Shown here piece by piece: positions 1 to 5,456 of a DNA stretch of 5,741 nucleotides (within the stretch, counting starts at the first letter, position 1; every line of letters starts with the position of its first letter). The notes under the pieces were generated by a model. It was given only the letters and a program-made list of their open reading frames with translations, ran no database searches and was not told the origin of the DNA. The position numbers were made by a program, and so were the translations under genes. Origin of the DNA: Faecalimonas sp. (GTDB lineage: Bacteria > Bacillota_A > Clostridia > Lachnospirales > Lachnospiraceae); assembly GCA_026169575.1 (NCBI GenBank), contig JAPFCT010000350.1, positions 1 through 5,741 on the forward strand. The letters run 5' to 3'.

Positions 1-149
1 ATTGTCAAGGCTTAATTCATTAAGCTGACATCAAATGCTGGATAACCTTCCGCAAGATATTCTCTGGCGATCTCAACAGCCTCCTCCTCTTCCATTTCAA
101 AAACTGCTTCTGCCAGTTTTTCTAATAATTCTTCCTTTGTCTTTCCCAT
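1..149 (-). pseudogene. Corrinoid (B12-binding) methyltransferase protein, N-terminal fragment ended by a premature stop
   Basis: Reading leftwards from ATG at 149, 45 codons run to a TAA at 14-12. The peptide begins MGKTKEELLEKLAEAVFEME and continues through EEEAVEIAREYLAEGYPAFD. This acidic helical start, with the GYPAFD signature, resembles the N-terminal cap domain of MtaC/MtbC-type corrinoid proteins, which carry a methyl group on cobalamin between a substrate methyltransferase and a second methyltransferase. Intact members are about 200-220 residues. Here translation stops before the EYFIPELLLCSDAMY-type segment and the B12 domain. The few codons after the stop, A-L-T, look like the family's (G/A)LT continuation, so I infer a nonsense or indel lesion rather than a real 45-residue gene. 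The rest lies outside the window. An AGAGGG-like ribosome binding site precedes the ATG. The gene starts 13 nt after the methyltransferase stop, as expected for an enzyme and its carrier in one operon. A genuine short protein is less likely. Confidence 0.62.
10..25. repeat. Small perfect palindrome containing the corrinoid-gene stop codon
   Basis: Plus-strand GCTTAA and TTAAGC form 6-bp perfect inverted arms around the 4-nt loop TTCA. On the coding strand the right arm contains the in-frame TAA that ends the corrinoid protein fragment. The weak AT-rich stem has no following T-run in the visible bases, so it is not a convincing terminator. I infer it is part of the lesion rather than a regulatory site. 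Confidence 0.5.
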
Positions 150-162
150 AGTAATCCCTCTC

Positions 163-1048
163 TTATAAAAGTTTTAGTTCTTTCATGCTTCCATTTTTTA
201 ACAGCTGCTTCTCCTTTTTGCTGCAGATCTCTCCTGCAAACTGGATTTTACCGACAGAATTTAAGTAAGCCTCCCCATAGGAAAGTGTTCGTTTAAAACT
301 TCTTTCCTGAAACACAGCCACTCCTGCATTCACCAGGGAATCACTGATCTTTGGGCACAGCAGGATCAGCGCACGTTTGCTTGTCTGAGCTTCGGCCTGT
401 TTTAAAAATGGATATACAAGTGCTCCTGCAAAGTCTGCAGCACGTTTTGGTCCCAGGATATCTGCCCCGGCCAGAGGATCTGCATAACTGACTATATCAA
501 CCCGATATTCCAGGATTCTTTCTAAGTACGCAAGGAGAAACATCGACATCTTCTTCCATGCCTGTGCAAACTGCACCGGTTCTTTTCTGACCGCGCGCAA
601 AAGTGTTTCCGTTGGAAGCAGACCATTTAAGATCGTAAATGGACCGGATAGTTCTAACAGTACCGGATATCCTTCTTCCTTCAACTGCCTGCAGGCATTC
701 AGTATCTCATGGAGCCTGCCCTTTGTAAAATCCACTTCCGGAAGTTTTAGGATTTCTTCCAGCGAACGGCAGCAATAGGATGAAATATACGGTGGCATTT
801 CGCCATTGTATCGGATTTGTCCTCCAAATGCTTCCGCCTCCGCAGTATGACCAAACGGAAGCTGGCAGAAACTACTTTCCTGCGCTGTTTTTTTCGCAGC
901 TGCAAGCTTTGCCAGTCCGCGCGCATTTTCATAATCCTGAGGAAGGATGATTCCATATTTCTGTCTGATCTCTTCTGAAAAAGGCTCTTCGGTATGGCTT
1001 TGCGCCTCACAGAACGCTATGTGCTGTGTTTTTTTCTTCCCTCATCAT
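163..1048 (-). pseudogene. Uroporphyrinogen-decarboxylase-family (MtaA/CmuA-like) methyltransferase, frameshifted near its start
   Basis: This is a URO-D-fold protein of the kind that moves methyl groups to or from corrinoid proteins, not a haem enzyme. The reading frame is open from the TGA at 1044-1042 to the TAA at 165-163 but has no usable start until ATG at 798, which is deep inside the domain: conserved-looking sequence (LPFGHTAEAEAFGG, IRQKYGI) lies upstream of it. The likely start, ATGATG at 1048-1043, is in another frame and gives only 13 residues (MMREEKNTAHSVL) before TGA at 1009-1007. Removing one A from the A7 tract (plus-strand T at 1029-1035) joins the frames into 294 residues starting MMREEKTQHIAFCEAQSHTE. 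In that numbering, the motif YADPLAGADILGP is at about 188-200. C231 sits in LILLCPK, where relatives usually have HxC, so the zinc-binding His appears replaced by Leu. The ribosome binding site before ATG is weak. It starts 21 nt after the dtd stop. Sequencing error or phase variation remain possible. Confidence 0.75.
1029..1035 (-). repeat. A7 homopolymer at the methyltransferase frame break
   Basis: Seven consecutive A on the coding (minus) strand, following GAAG and followed by CACAG. The run lies 12 nt after the first base of the ATGATG start. With seven A the start frame ends at TGA 1009-1007; with six A it opens into the whole methyltransferase frame. Homopolymers of this length are common slippage sites, so the tract is the most economical place for the lesion, although a one-base loss or two-base gain anywhere between 1048 and about 1010 would also fix the frame. 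Confidence 0.7.
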
Positions 1049-1069
1049 TTTCACTGCTAAAAATGAAAC

Positions 1070-1516
1070 TTACAATGTTTCTGAATCAAGTATAATTGTA
1101 AACGGGCCGTCATTGATCAGCTGGACTTTCATGTCTGCTCCAAACTTTCCGCGTTCTACTACGGGAACCTGCTTTCTGCACTCTGCAATAATGTATTCAT
1201 ACAACTGTTCAGCATGATCCGGCGCCCCGGCTTCGATAAAACTTGGGCGGTTGCCTTTTTTACAGTTTGCATAGAGTGTAAACTGAGAAATCAGCAAAAG
1301 TTCTCCGGCAACATCGGCAAGTGAAAGATTTGTCTTTCCATGCTCATCCTCAAAAATCCGAAGTCCGATCATCTTTTTTATCATCTTATCTGCAACTGCC
1401 GTAGTATCTTCATTTCCGACTCCGATCAGTACCATATATCCTTTCCCAATTTTTCCGATCGTGTCTCCATCTACGGAGACAGAAGATTCTAATACACGCT
1501 GTATCACGAATTTCAT
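1070..1516 (-). CDS. dtd: D-aminoacyl-tRNA deacylase
   Basis: A cytoplasmic proofreading enzyme that hydrolyses D-aminoacyl-tRNAs (and glycyl-tRNA-Ala), recycling tRNA mischarged with D-amino acids such as D-Tyr. The 148-residue product has the family's usual length of about 145-150. It begins MKFVIQRV, matching the normal N-terminus. It carries both active-site signatures: SQFTLYA at 77-83 and the Gly-cisPro motif NDGPFT at 135-140, with the NRPSF segment at 89-93. I chose ATG at 1516 because a strong GGGAGGG ribosome binding site (plus-strand 1524-1530) ends 7 nt before it. A longer in-frame reading from 1582 would add 22 unconserved residues upstream and overlap the promoter. The gene is read divergently from the TtcA-family gene. 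It is first in a minus-strand unit followed 21 nt later by the disrupted methyltransferase. No lesion is visible in dtd itself. Confidence 0.95.
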   Translation of the reverse strand: MKFVIQRVLESSVSVDGDTIGKIGKGYMVLIGVGNEDTTAVADKMIKKMIGLRIFEDEHGKTNLSLADVAGELLLISQFTLYANCKKGNRPSFIEAGAPDHAEQLYEYIIAECRKQVPVVERGKFGADMKVQLINDGPFTIILDSETL

Positions 1517-1523
1517 AAATTTT

Positions 1524-1530
1524 CCCTCCC
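1524..1530 (-). promoter_or_regulatory. Ribosome binding site deciding the dtd start
   Basis: GGGAGGG on the minus strand, 7 nt before ATG at 1516. It selects this start over the longer in-frame reading that begins at 1582. Confidence 0.8.
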
Positions 1531-1553
1531 ATTTTTTATAACTGTTTCCTTTT

Positions 1554-1582
1554 ATCTTAGCTTCTTTTTCGAAAATAATCAA
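1554..1582 (-). promoter_or_regulatory. Candidate sigma-A promoter for dtd and the genes behind it
   Basis: On the minus strand there is a -35 TTGATT (1582-1577), a 17-nt spacer and a -10 TAAGAT (1559-1554). Transcription would start near 1547, leaving a leader of about 30 nt that contains the GGGAGGG ribosome binding site. It lies back to back with the plus-strand promoter at 1591-1619, and both have the same -10 hexamer. Called from consensus matching only. Confidence 0.55.
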
Positions 1583-1590
1583 GTTTTCTC

Positions 1591-1619
1591 TTGTCAGGAA
1601 AAAGGAAATCCGATAAGAT
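1591..1619 (+). promoter_or_regulatory. Candidate sigma-A promoter for the TtcA-family gene
   Basis: TTGTCA (1591-1596), a 17-nt spacer and TAAGAT (1614-1619). The predicted start near 1626 leaves a leader of about 35 nt before ATG at 1661. The -35 is only 8 bp from the -35 of the divergent dtd promoter, so the two polymerase sites would overlap and could interfere or be co-regulated. Confidence 0.55.
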
Positions 1620-1646
1620 AATGAAGAAAGTTGTCAAAAAGATCAG

Positions 1647-1652
1647 AAAGGA
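1647..1652 (+). promoter_or_regulatory. Ribosome binding site deciding the TtcA-family start
   Basis: AAAGGA ends 8 nt before ATG at 1661 but only 2 nt before the in-frame ATG at 1655, and it lies downstream of the in-frame TTG at 1631. Spacing therefore favours 1661. Confidence 0.65.
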
Positions 1653-1660
1653 CTATGGAT

Positions 1661-2395
1661 ATGAAATTACAGCAACTGTTAAGTTATACAAGAAAAGCCG
1701 TGGATGAATATCAGATGATCGAGGAAGGGGATCACATTGCTGTCGGGATTTCCGGTGGAAAAGACAGTCTGACGCTTCTTTATGCGCTCCATGGGCTGAA
1801 ACGTTTCTACCCGAAAAAATTTGAATTAAGCGCGATTACTGTTGATCTTGGATATGAAGAATTTCATCTGGAACCGATTGAAGAATTATGTGCAAGTTTA
1901 GATGTCCCTTATAAAATTGTCCGTACAGATATTGCTCATATTCTGTTCGAAGAACGCAAGGAATCCAATCCATGCTCTCTGTGTGCCAAAATGCGAAAAG
2001 GTGCGCTAAACGATGCAGTGAAAGAAATGGGCTGCAACAAAGTTGCCTATGCACATCACAAAGATGATATCATTGAAACAATGCTTCTCTCCCTTATTTT
2101 TGAGGGGCGCTTTCATTCCTTCTCGCCAAAAACTTATCTGGACCGAATGGATCTGACTGTGATCCGGCCGATGATGTTTGTAGATGAAATGGATGTCATT
2201 GGTTTTAAAAACAAATATGATCTTCCGGTTGTCAAAAGTAAATGCCCGGTTGACGGACACACAAAAAGACAATATGCAAAAGAACTGGTAAAACAGCTGA
2301 ATCAGGAACATCAGGGAGCAAAAGAGCGTATGTTTACTGCAATCTTAAATGGAAATATCTCTGGATGGCCGGAAAGAACGCTGCAAAAACGTTAA
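1661..2395 (+). CDS. TtcA-family tRNA thiolation protein (PP-loop ATPase)
   Basis: A 244-residue member of the TtcA/TilS N-type ATP pyrophosphatase family. Proteobacterial TtcA activates tRNA with ATP and inserts sulfur at cytidine 32 (s2C32) using a 4Fe-4S cluster. The PP-loop SGGKDS is at 31-36. A CxxC pair (C105, C108) lies in NPCSLCAKMRKGAL, followed by the family motif AHHKDDIIET at 131-140. A third cysteine, C195, sits in KCPVDGHTKR, so the three ligands expected for the Fe-S cluster are present. It is shorter than E. coli TtcA (about 310 residues) and matches the compact Firmicutes type, whose tRNA target I cannot state. The start at 1661 is set by ribosome binding site spacing; ATG 1655 or TTG 1631 would add 2 or 10 residues. 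It is a single-gene unit, divergent from dtd and convergent with the cytidylate-kinase-like gene, with a strong hairpin after it. Confidence 0.88.
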   Translation: MKLQQLLSYTRKAVDEYQMIEEGDHIAVGISGGKDSLTLLYALHGLKRFYPKKFELSAITVDLGYEEFHLEPIEELCASLDVPYKIVRTDIAHILFEERKESNPCSLCAKMRKGALNDAVKEMGCNKVAYAHHKDDIIETMLLSLIFEGRFHSFSPKTYLDRMDLTVIRPMMFVDEMDVIGFKNKYDLPVVKSKCPVDGHTKRQYAKELVKQLNQEHQGAKERMFTAILNGNISGWPERTLQKR

Positions 2396-2407
2396 GTGAC
2401 CGGATTA

Positions 2408-2452
2408 AGAAATCGGCAGAATCTTGCATGATACAAGATTCTGCCGATTTCT
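2408..2452. terminator. Strong hairpin between convergent genes, probable bidirectional terminator
   Basis: The arms 2408-2426 and 2434-2452 are perfect reverse complements over 19 bp, with a 7-nt loop (CATGATA). The hairpin begins 13 nt after the TtcA-family stop and ends 22 nt before the end of the convergent gene. Plus-strand sequence beyond it is T-rich but interrupted (ATTATCATTTTCTC), so it is a better fit as a plus-strand terminator. Reading leftwards there is no T-run, so minus-strand termination would rely on the stem alone. Confidence 0.75.
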
Positions 2453-2473
2453 ATTATCATTTTCTCTGTTTTT

Positions 2474-3121
2474 CTATAACTGAGGCGCCTTCTTCAATGC
2501 TTCTCTTGTCGCCACATAAGACTGGATCATCTCAACCGTACCATCTATTCCAAGATCTGAACTGGAAATGCATAAGTCATAGCTTTCTGCATCAGACCAT
2601 CTCTTGTTCGAATAATAGTTATAGTAATTTGCACGTTTTTTATCTGTTCTCAGGATCATATCTTTTGCTTTTGCATCCGTCAGATCATAAAGTCTTGCAA
2701 CCCTACGGATCCTTGCATCCAGATCTGCATGGATAAATACATTTACACAGTTATCATACTCTTCCAGCGCGTAATCTGCACATCGTCCGACTAAAACACA
2801 AGGTCCCTGATCAGCAATCTTCTTGATCGCGTCAAATTGTGCAAGAAAAACTTTATGGTTTAATGGCATATCAGAATACCCGCCTGCAGGATATCCCATA
2901 GAATAGGTATCCATGACAAGAGAATATAAAAAGCTGCTCGTAGGTTTTTCGTCATGTGTTTCAAACAACTCTTTACAGATACCGCTTTCCTTTGCTGCAA
3001 CTGCAAGCATCTCTTTGTCATACAGTTTGATTCCATAGGATTCAGCAAGCTTTGTTCCTATTTCATGTCCACCGCTTCCGAATTGCCGTCCGATTGTAAT
3101 AATGGTGTTTGTTTTTGTCAT
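2474..3121 (-). CDS. Cytidylate-kinase-like family protein
   Basis: A 215-residue P-loop kinase-fold protein of the cytidylate-kinase-like group (Pfam Cytidylate_kin_2 type), common in Clostridia and distinct from the housekeeping Cmk. The nucleotide-binding loop is GRQFGSGGHEIG at 11-22. VLVGRCADY lies at 109-117, and the strongly conserved KKRANYYNYYSNKRW stretch at 161-175 is followed by YDLCISSS at 181-188. The true phosphate acceptor of this group is not established to my knowledge, so I do not assign CMP kinase activity. ATG at 3121 was chosen: AAAGGAG ends 10 nt upstream, whereas the in-frame GTG at 3130 would leave only 1 nt. The gene follows the RluD-type gene on the same strand after 90 nt that contain its own candidate promoter and a long palindrome. 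This suggests it is regulated apart from the upstream operon. Confidence 0.85.
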   Translation of the reverse strand: MTKTNTIITIGRQFGSGGHEIGTKLAESYGIKLYDKEMLAVAAKESGICKELFETHDEKPTSSFLYSLVMDTYSMGYPAGGYSDMPLNHKVFLAQFDAIKKIADQGPCVLVGRCADYALEEYDNCVNVFIHADLDARIRRVARLYDLTDAKAKDMILRTDKKRANYYNYYSNKRWSDAESYDLCISSSDLGIDGTVEMIQSYVATREALKKAPQL

Positions 3122-3160
3122 AACTGTCACGCTCCTTTATGTAAATCCATCTGAAGACCA

Positions 3161-3192
3161 GATTTGATATATAATGTATTATACATCAAATC
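3161..3192. promoter_or_regulatory. 32-nt near-perfect palindrome over the -10 region, candidate operator
   Basis: Reading inwards from both ends, GATTTGAT pairs with ATCAAATC, and the symmetry continues to the centre with only two mismatched base pairs. Offset inside it is a perfect 13-nt palindrome ATGTAT-T-ATACAT at 3174-3186. The element lies 19 nt after the RluD-type stop and covers the -10 and start point of the next gene. It is too AT-rich and lacks a following T-run on the minus strand, so it is a poor terminator. Size and position fit a dimeric repressor site, but no family is assigned. Confidence 0.5.
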
Positions 3193-3206
3193 AACAGAAA
3201 TGTACA
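3178..3206 (-). promoter_or_regulatory. Candidate promoter of the cytidylate-kinase-like gene
   Basis: On the minus strand there is a perfect -10 TATAAT (3183-3178), a 17-nt spacer and a partial -35 TGTACA (3206-3201), which matches TTGACA at 4 of 6 positions. Transcription would start near 3171, giving a leader of about 50 nt with AAAGGAG at 3138-3132. The weak -35 together with a palindrome over the -10 is typical of a regulated promoter; the regulator is not visible. Confidence 0.55.
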
Positions 3207-3211
3207 CAACT

Positions 3212-4117
3212 TTACAAAATTTCAATAAGGTGTTTGAAATAATCTGGCAATTCTGCATCAAATTCCATGTACTTCCCAGTCCGCGGATGTGTGATCCCAA
3301 GTATTTTTGCATGAAGCGTCTGCCCCTGCAGGTGCATTGGGCACTTTGCCGGCCCATAAACGGCATCCCCGAGAAGCGGATGTCTGAGACTTGCCATATG
3401 CACCCGGATCTGATGGGTTCTTCCGGTTTCAAGCTGACATTCCACATAAGTATATTTTTCAAATCTTTGCAAAACTCTGTAATGTGTAACGGCACGCTTT
3501 CCATTTTTGTAGTTTACACTCATTTTTTTCCGTTCTGTCGGATGCCTTCCGATCGGGGCATCGATCGTCCCGCTGTCTTCTTTCAGAATTCCATGAACGA
3601 TTGCATGATATTTTCTCGTAATTGTATGTTCTTTTAACTGTTCTGCCAGCGACTGATGTGCAAAATCATTTTTACAGACGATCAGAGAACCTGTCGTATC
3701 CATATCAATGCGGTGTACGATTCCCGGGCGCATCACTCCATTGATCCCAGACAGCTGATCTTTACAGTGAAACATCAGTGCATTGACTAACGTACCGCTG
3801 TAATGTCCTGCAGAAGGATGGACGACCATCCCCTTCGGTTTGTTGACCACAAGAATATCTTCATCTTCATAGAGAATATGAAGCGGTATGTCTTCCGGGA
3901 GGATATCCGGCTCTTTCAATTCAGGAATACAGACAGAAATCTGCTCCCCTGCAGAGATCTTATAGTTTGCTTTCACAGGTTTTCCATTTACAAGAACTTC
4001 CTTTTCTTTGATCAGCTTCTGTAAATATGAACGTGAAAGATCAGGAAGTTTTTCAGATAAAAACTTATCAATTCGCACCAGATCATTCTCTGATGCTATA
4101 TAACACTTTTCTTCCAT
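3212..4117 (-). CDS. rluD: RluA/RluD-family 23S rRNA pseudouridine synthase
   Basis: A 301-residue enzyme that isomerises uridine to pseudouridine in structured RNA; E. coli RluD acts on 23S rRNA helix 69. An N-terminal S4 RNA-binding domain spans about 13-62 (RIDKFLSEKL through VNGKPVKANYKISAGEQI). The catalytic domain follows, with the nucleophile D138 in HRIDMDTTGSL at 135-145 and the second motif GRTHQIRVH at 232-240. Length and architecture match the Firmicutes YlyB/RluD type found after lspA, so position supports RluD rather than RluB/E. The motif reads TTGSL where TSGLL is usual, a mild change away from the catalytic Asp. ATG at 4117 lies 4 nt after the lspA stop; its AGGAG (plus-strand 4125-4129) is inside the last lspA codons, suggesting translational coupling. 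It is the last gene of the operon, with no clear terminator after it. The precise uridine target is inferred. Confidence 0.92.
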   Translation of the reverse strand: MEEKCYIASENDLVRIDKFLSEKLPDLSRSYLQKLIKEKEVLVNGKPVKANYKISAGEQISVCIPELKEPDILPEDIPLHILYEDEDILVVNKPKGMVVHPSAGHYSGTLVNALMFHCKDQLSGINGVMRPGIVHRIDMDTTGSLIVCKNDFAHQSLAEQLKEHTITRKYHAIVHGILKEDSGTIDAPIGRHPTERKKMSVNYKNGKRAVTHYRVLQRFEKYTYVECQLETGRTHQIRVHMASLRHPLLGDAVYGPAKCPMHLQGQTLHAKILGITHPRTGKYMEFDAELPDYFKHLIEIL

Positions 4118-4121
4118 GCGT

Positions 4122-4661
4122 TTACTCCTGTTCGTTCAAGTTATGCGCTGTTCGTTTTTTACGGAAAGTAAAATACTGGTAGTCTTCTTCTTTAAAATAG
4201 AAAAATGCCAGATAGCAGAACAGGCACATTGCCAATACAACATAAATATCTGCCACATTAAAAACTGGAAAATCAATCAGTTCAAAATAGAAAAAATCTG
4301 TTACATAGTTATTGCGGACGCGGTCGATCATATTTCCGATCCCTCCGGCCGCCACAAGGATCGTACAGATGCGGAAGGCGGTGAAGCGTTTTGTATAAGG
4401 GAGAGAAATATAAAAATAAAATGCTGCGGCAAGCAGCAGTAATGTGGCTATGATAAAAAATGTTTTCTGTCCCTGAAACATTCCAAATGCGGCCCCCCTG
4501 TTTTCCAGATAGTGAAGGCAGAATACGTTTTTGATCAAAACAATGTCCGCTCCATCTTTCAGATATGTGTCTGCAAGAAATTTTGTCCATTGATCCAGAC
4601 CGATTCCAGCCAGAAGGGCTGCCAGCCCACCCAAATACCATAAAGATTGCTGTTTCTTCAT
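4122..4661 (-). CDS. lspA: Lipoprotein signal peptidase (signal peptidase II)
   Basis: An inner-membrane aspartyl protease that removes the signal peptide from diacylglyceryl-modified prolipoproteins before the lipobox Cys. The 179-residue protein has four hydrophobic spans at about 8-26, 66-86, 97-112 and 134-156. Family motifs are present: the DQWTK segment (23-27), ENRGAAFG (53-60), and the catalytic aspartates D113 in GGIGNMIDR and D138 in FNVADIY. The charged tail (FRKKRTAHNLNEQE) is cytoplasmic. It is slightly longer than the common 150-165 residues because of this tail. ATG at 4661 follows a perfect AGGAGG (plus-strand 4673-4678) with a long 11-nt spacing, and no better start exists in frame. 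It lies 17 nt after ylmH and is coupled to the downstream RluD-type gene. Confidence 0.95.
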   Translation of the reverse strand: MKKQQSLWYLGGLAALLAGIGLDQWTKFLADTYLKDGADIVLIKNVFCLHYLENRGAAFGMFQGQKTFFIIATLLLLAAAFYFYISLPYTKRFTAFRICTILVAAGGIGNMIDRVRNNYVTDFFYFELIDFPVFNVADIYVVLAMCLFCYLAFFYFKEEDYQYFTFRKKRTAHNLNEQE

Positions 4662-4678
4662 CTCGATCTTTTCCTCCT

Positions 4679-5449
4679 TTAAATAAGCTTATGAATTTCT
4701 ACGAGTAGTCTTCCTTTTTTTGTCTGAGAAATTATCTCTCTGTAAATAAATTTCCCATGTCCTCTGACGGAGATCACATCATTCTCCTTTAAAGTATATC
4801 CGTTTGACGTGATCAGCTTTCCATTGACAAACACCTTTCCAGCCTCGATCAGCGGACTGAGACGACTTCTGGAAGAAGCAAAAGCAAGGGAGAGAAGCGT
4901 ATCCAGGCGGACAGAAGCTACCGTCCCTGTAATTTTCTCATACTTCGGAGAATAAGAAAATTCAGAAAACGGCTCCTCGCAGGCGATCACCGGAGTGCGG
5001 CGGATCTGCGACAGTTCTTTACACAGATAAGACAGTAGTTTGTCTGAGACAAACACAAATGCTCCCTGCTCCTCCACAATAATATCTCCGATTTTTGCCC
5101 GTTCAATCCCGAGACTTAAAAGTGCACCCAAATAATCTCTGTGAGACAACTGCTCTGAAAACTTCCGGCTGCGCGGCATGATATGGATGATCCCCATAGG
5201 ATAGGACAAATCCTCCGCTTCTGAACGTAAACAAAGAGCATCAGGAAGAAATGCTGCAATCTGACGCTCTGAAGAAGCATAGCCGCCAAAAGTTCTGTAC
5301 GGTGTATACAATACATCTTTCGGCAGCGTATGTAAAATATTCAGTTCATTAAGATTTAGAAAATCTGTATAAGTAATAAAATTGCGGTAAGAGGCAATCT
5401 TCGATAACTCGATCAGTCTTTTTCTTAATAATTCTTCTTCTTTTTGCAT
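4679..5449 (-). CDS. ylmH: YlmH-type S4 RNA-binding protein
   Basis: A 256-residue YlmH-family protein, almost exactly the length of B. subtilis YlmH. The N-terminal two thirds carry the family hallmark SHRDYLGALLSLGIERAKIGDI at 102-123 (SHRDYLGA... to ...GDI). A C-terminal S4 domain spans about 180-240 (VRLDTLLSLAF, LIEAGKVFVNGKLI). The family binds RNA or ribosomes; B. subtilis YlmH has been linked to ribosome rescue or quality control, and the sepF neighbourhood links it genetically to cell division. I chose ATG at 5449, which gives MQKEEELLRKRL, over ATG 5488, which would add 13 residues inside sepF. AGGAG (plus-strand 5454-5458) lies 4 nt before it and overlaps the sepF stop, so translation is probably coupled to sepF. 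No lesion seen. Confidence 0.9.
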   Translation of the reverse strand: MQKEEELLRKRLIELSKIASYRNFITYTDFLNLNELNILHTLPKDVLYTPYRTFGGYASSERQIAAFLPDALCLRSEAEDLSYPMGIIHIMPRSRKFSEQLSHRDYLGALLSLGIERAKIGDIIVEEQGAFVFVSDKLLSYLCKELSQIRRTPVIACEEPFSEFSYSPKYEKITGTVASVRLDTLLSLAFASSRSRLSPLIEAGKVFVNGKLITSNGYTLKENDVISVRGHGKFIYREIISQTKKGRLLVEIHKLI

Positions 5450-5456
5450 AATACTC

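Noticed and set aside
163..798. Treating ATG 798 as the true start of a 211-residue methyltransferase
   Set aside because: Family-like sequence (FCEAQSHTEEPF, IRQKYGI, LPFGHTAEAEAFGG) is in frame upstream of 798, so this ATG is internal.
747..1010. Minus-strand 87-residue open frame beginning MRRKAIPKS
   Set aside because: It overlaps the methyltransferase in another frame, is rich in Arg/Lys as expected of a shadow frame, and lacks family motifs.
1028..1034. A AAA AAC heptamer in the correct phase for programmed -1 frameshifting at the methyltransferase start
   Set aside because: A -1 shift leads straight to TAG at 1019-1017; the methyltransferase frame needs a +1 shift (or -2), so the classic mechanism does not rescue the gene.
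1631..1660. TTG 1631 or ATG 1655 as the start of the TtcA-family gene
   Set aside because: The AAAGGA site lies downstream of TTG 1631 and only 2 nt from ATG 1655; 1661 has normal spacing.
2006..2311. Minus-strand open frames opposite the TtcA-family gene
   Set aside because: They are antisense shadows of a conserved PP-loop gene with no start signals.
3161..3192. Intrinsic terminator for the RluD-type operon
   Set aside because: The stem is almost entirely A/T and no T-run follows on the minus strand.
3164..3637. Plus-strand 157-residue open frame opposite the RluD-type gene
   Set aside because: It is antisense to a well-conserved gene, has no ribosome binding site or recognisable motif, and is rich in Cys/Phe/His as shadow frames are.
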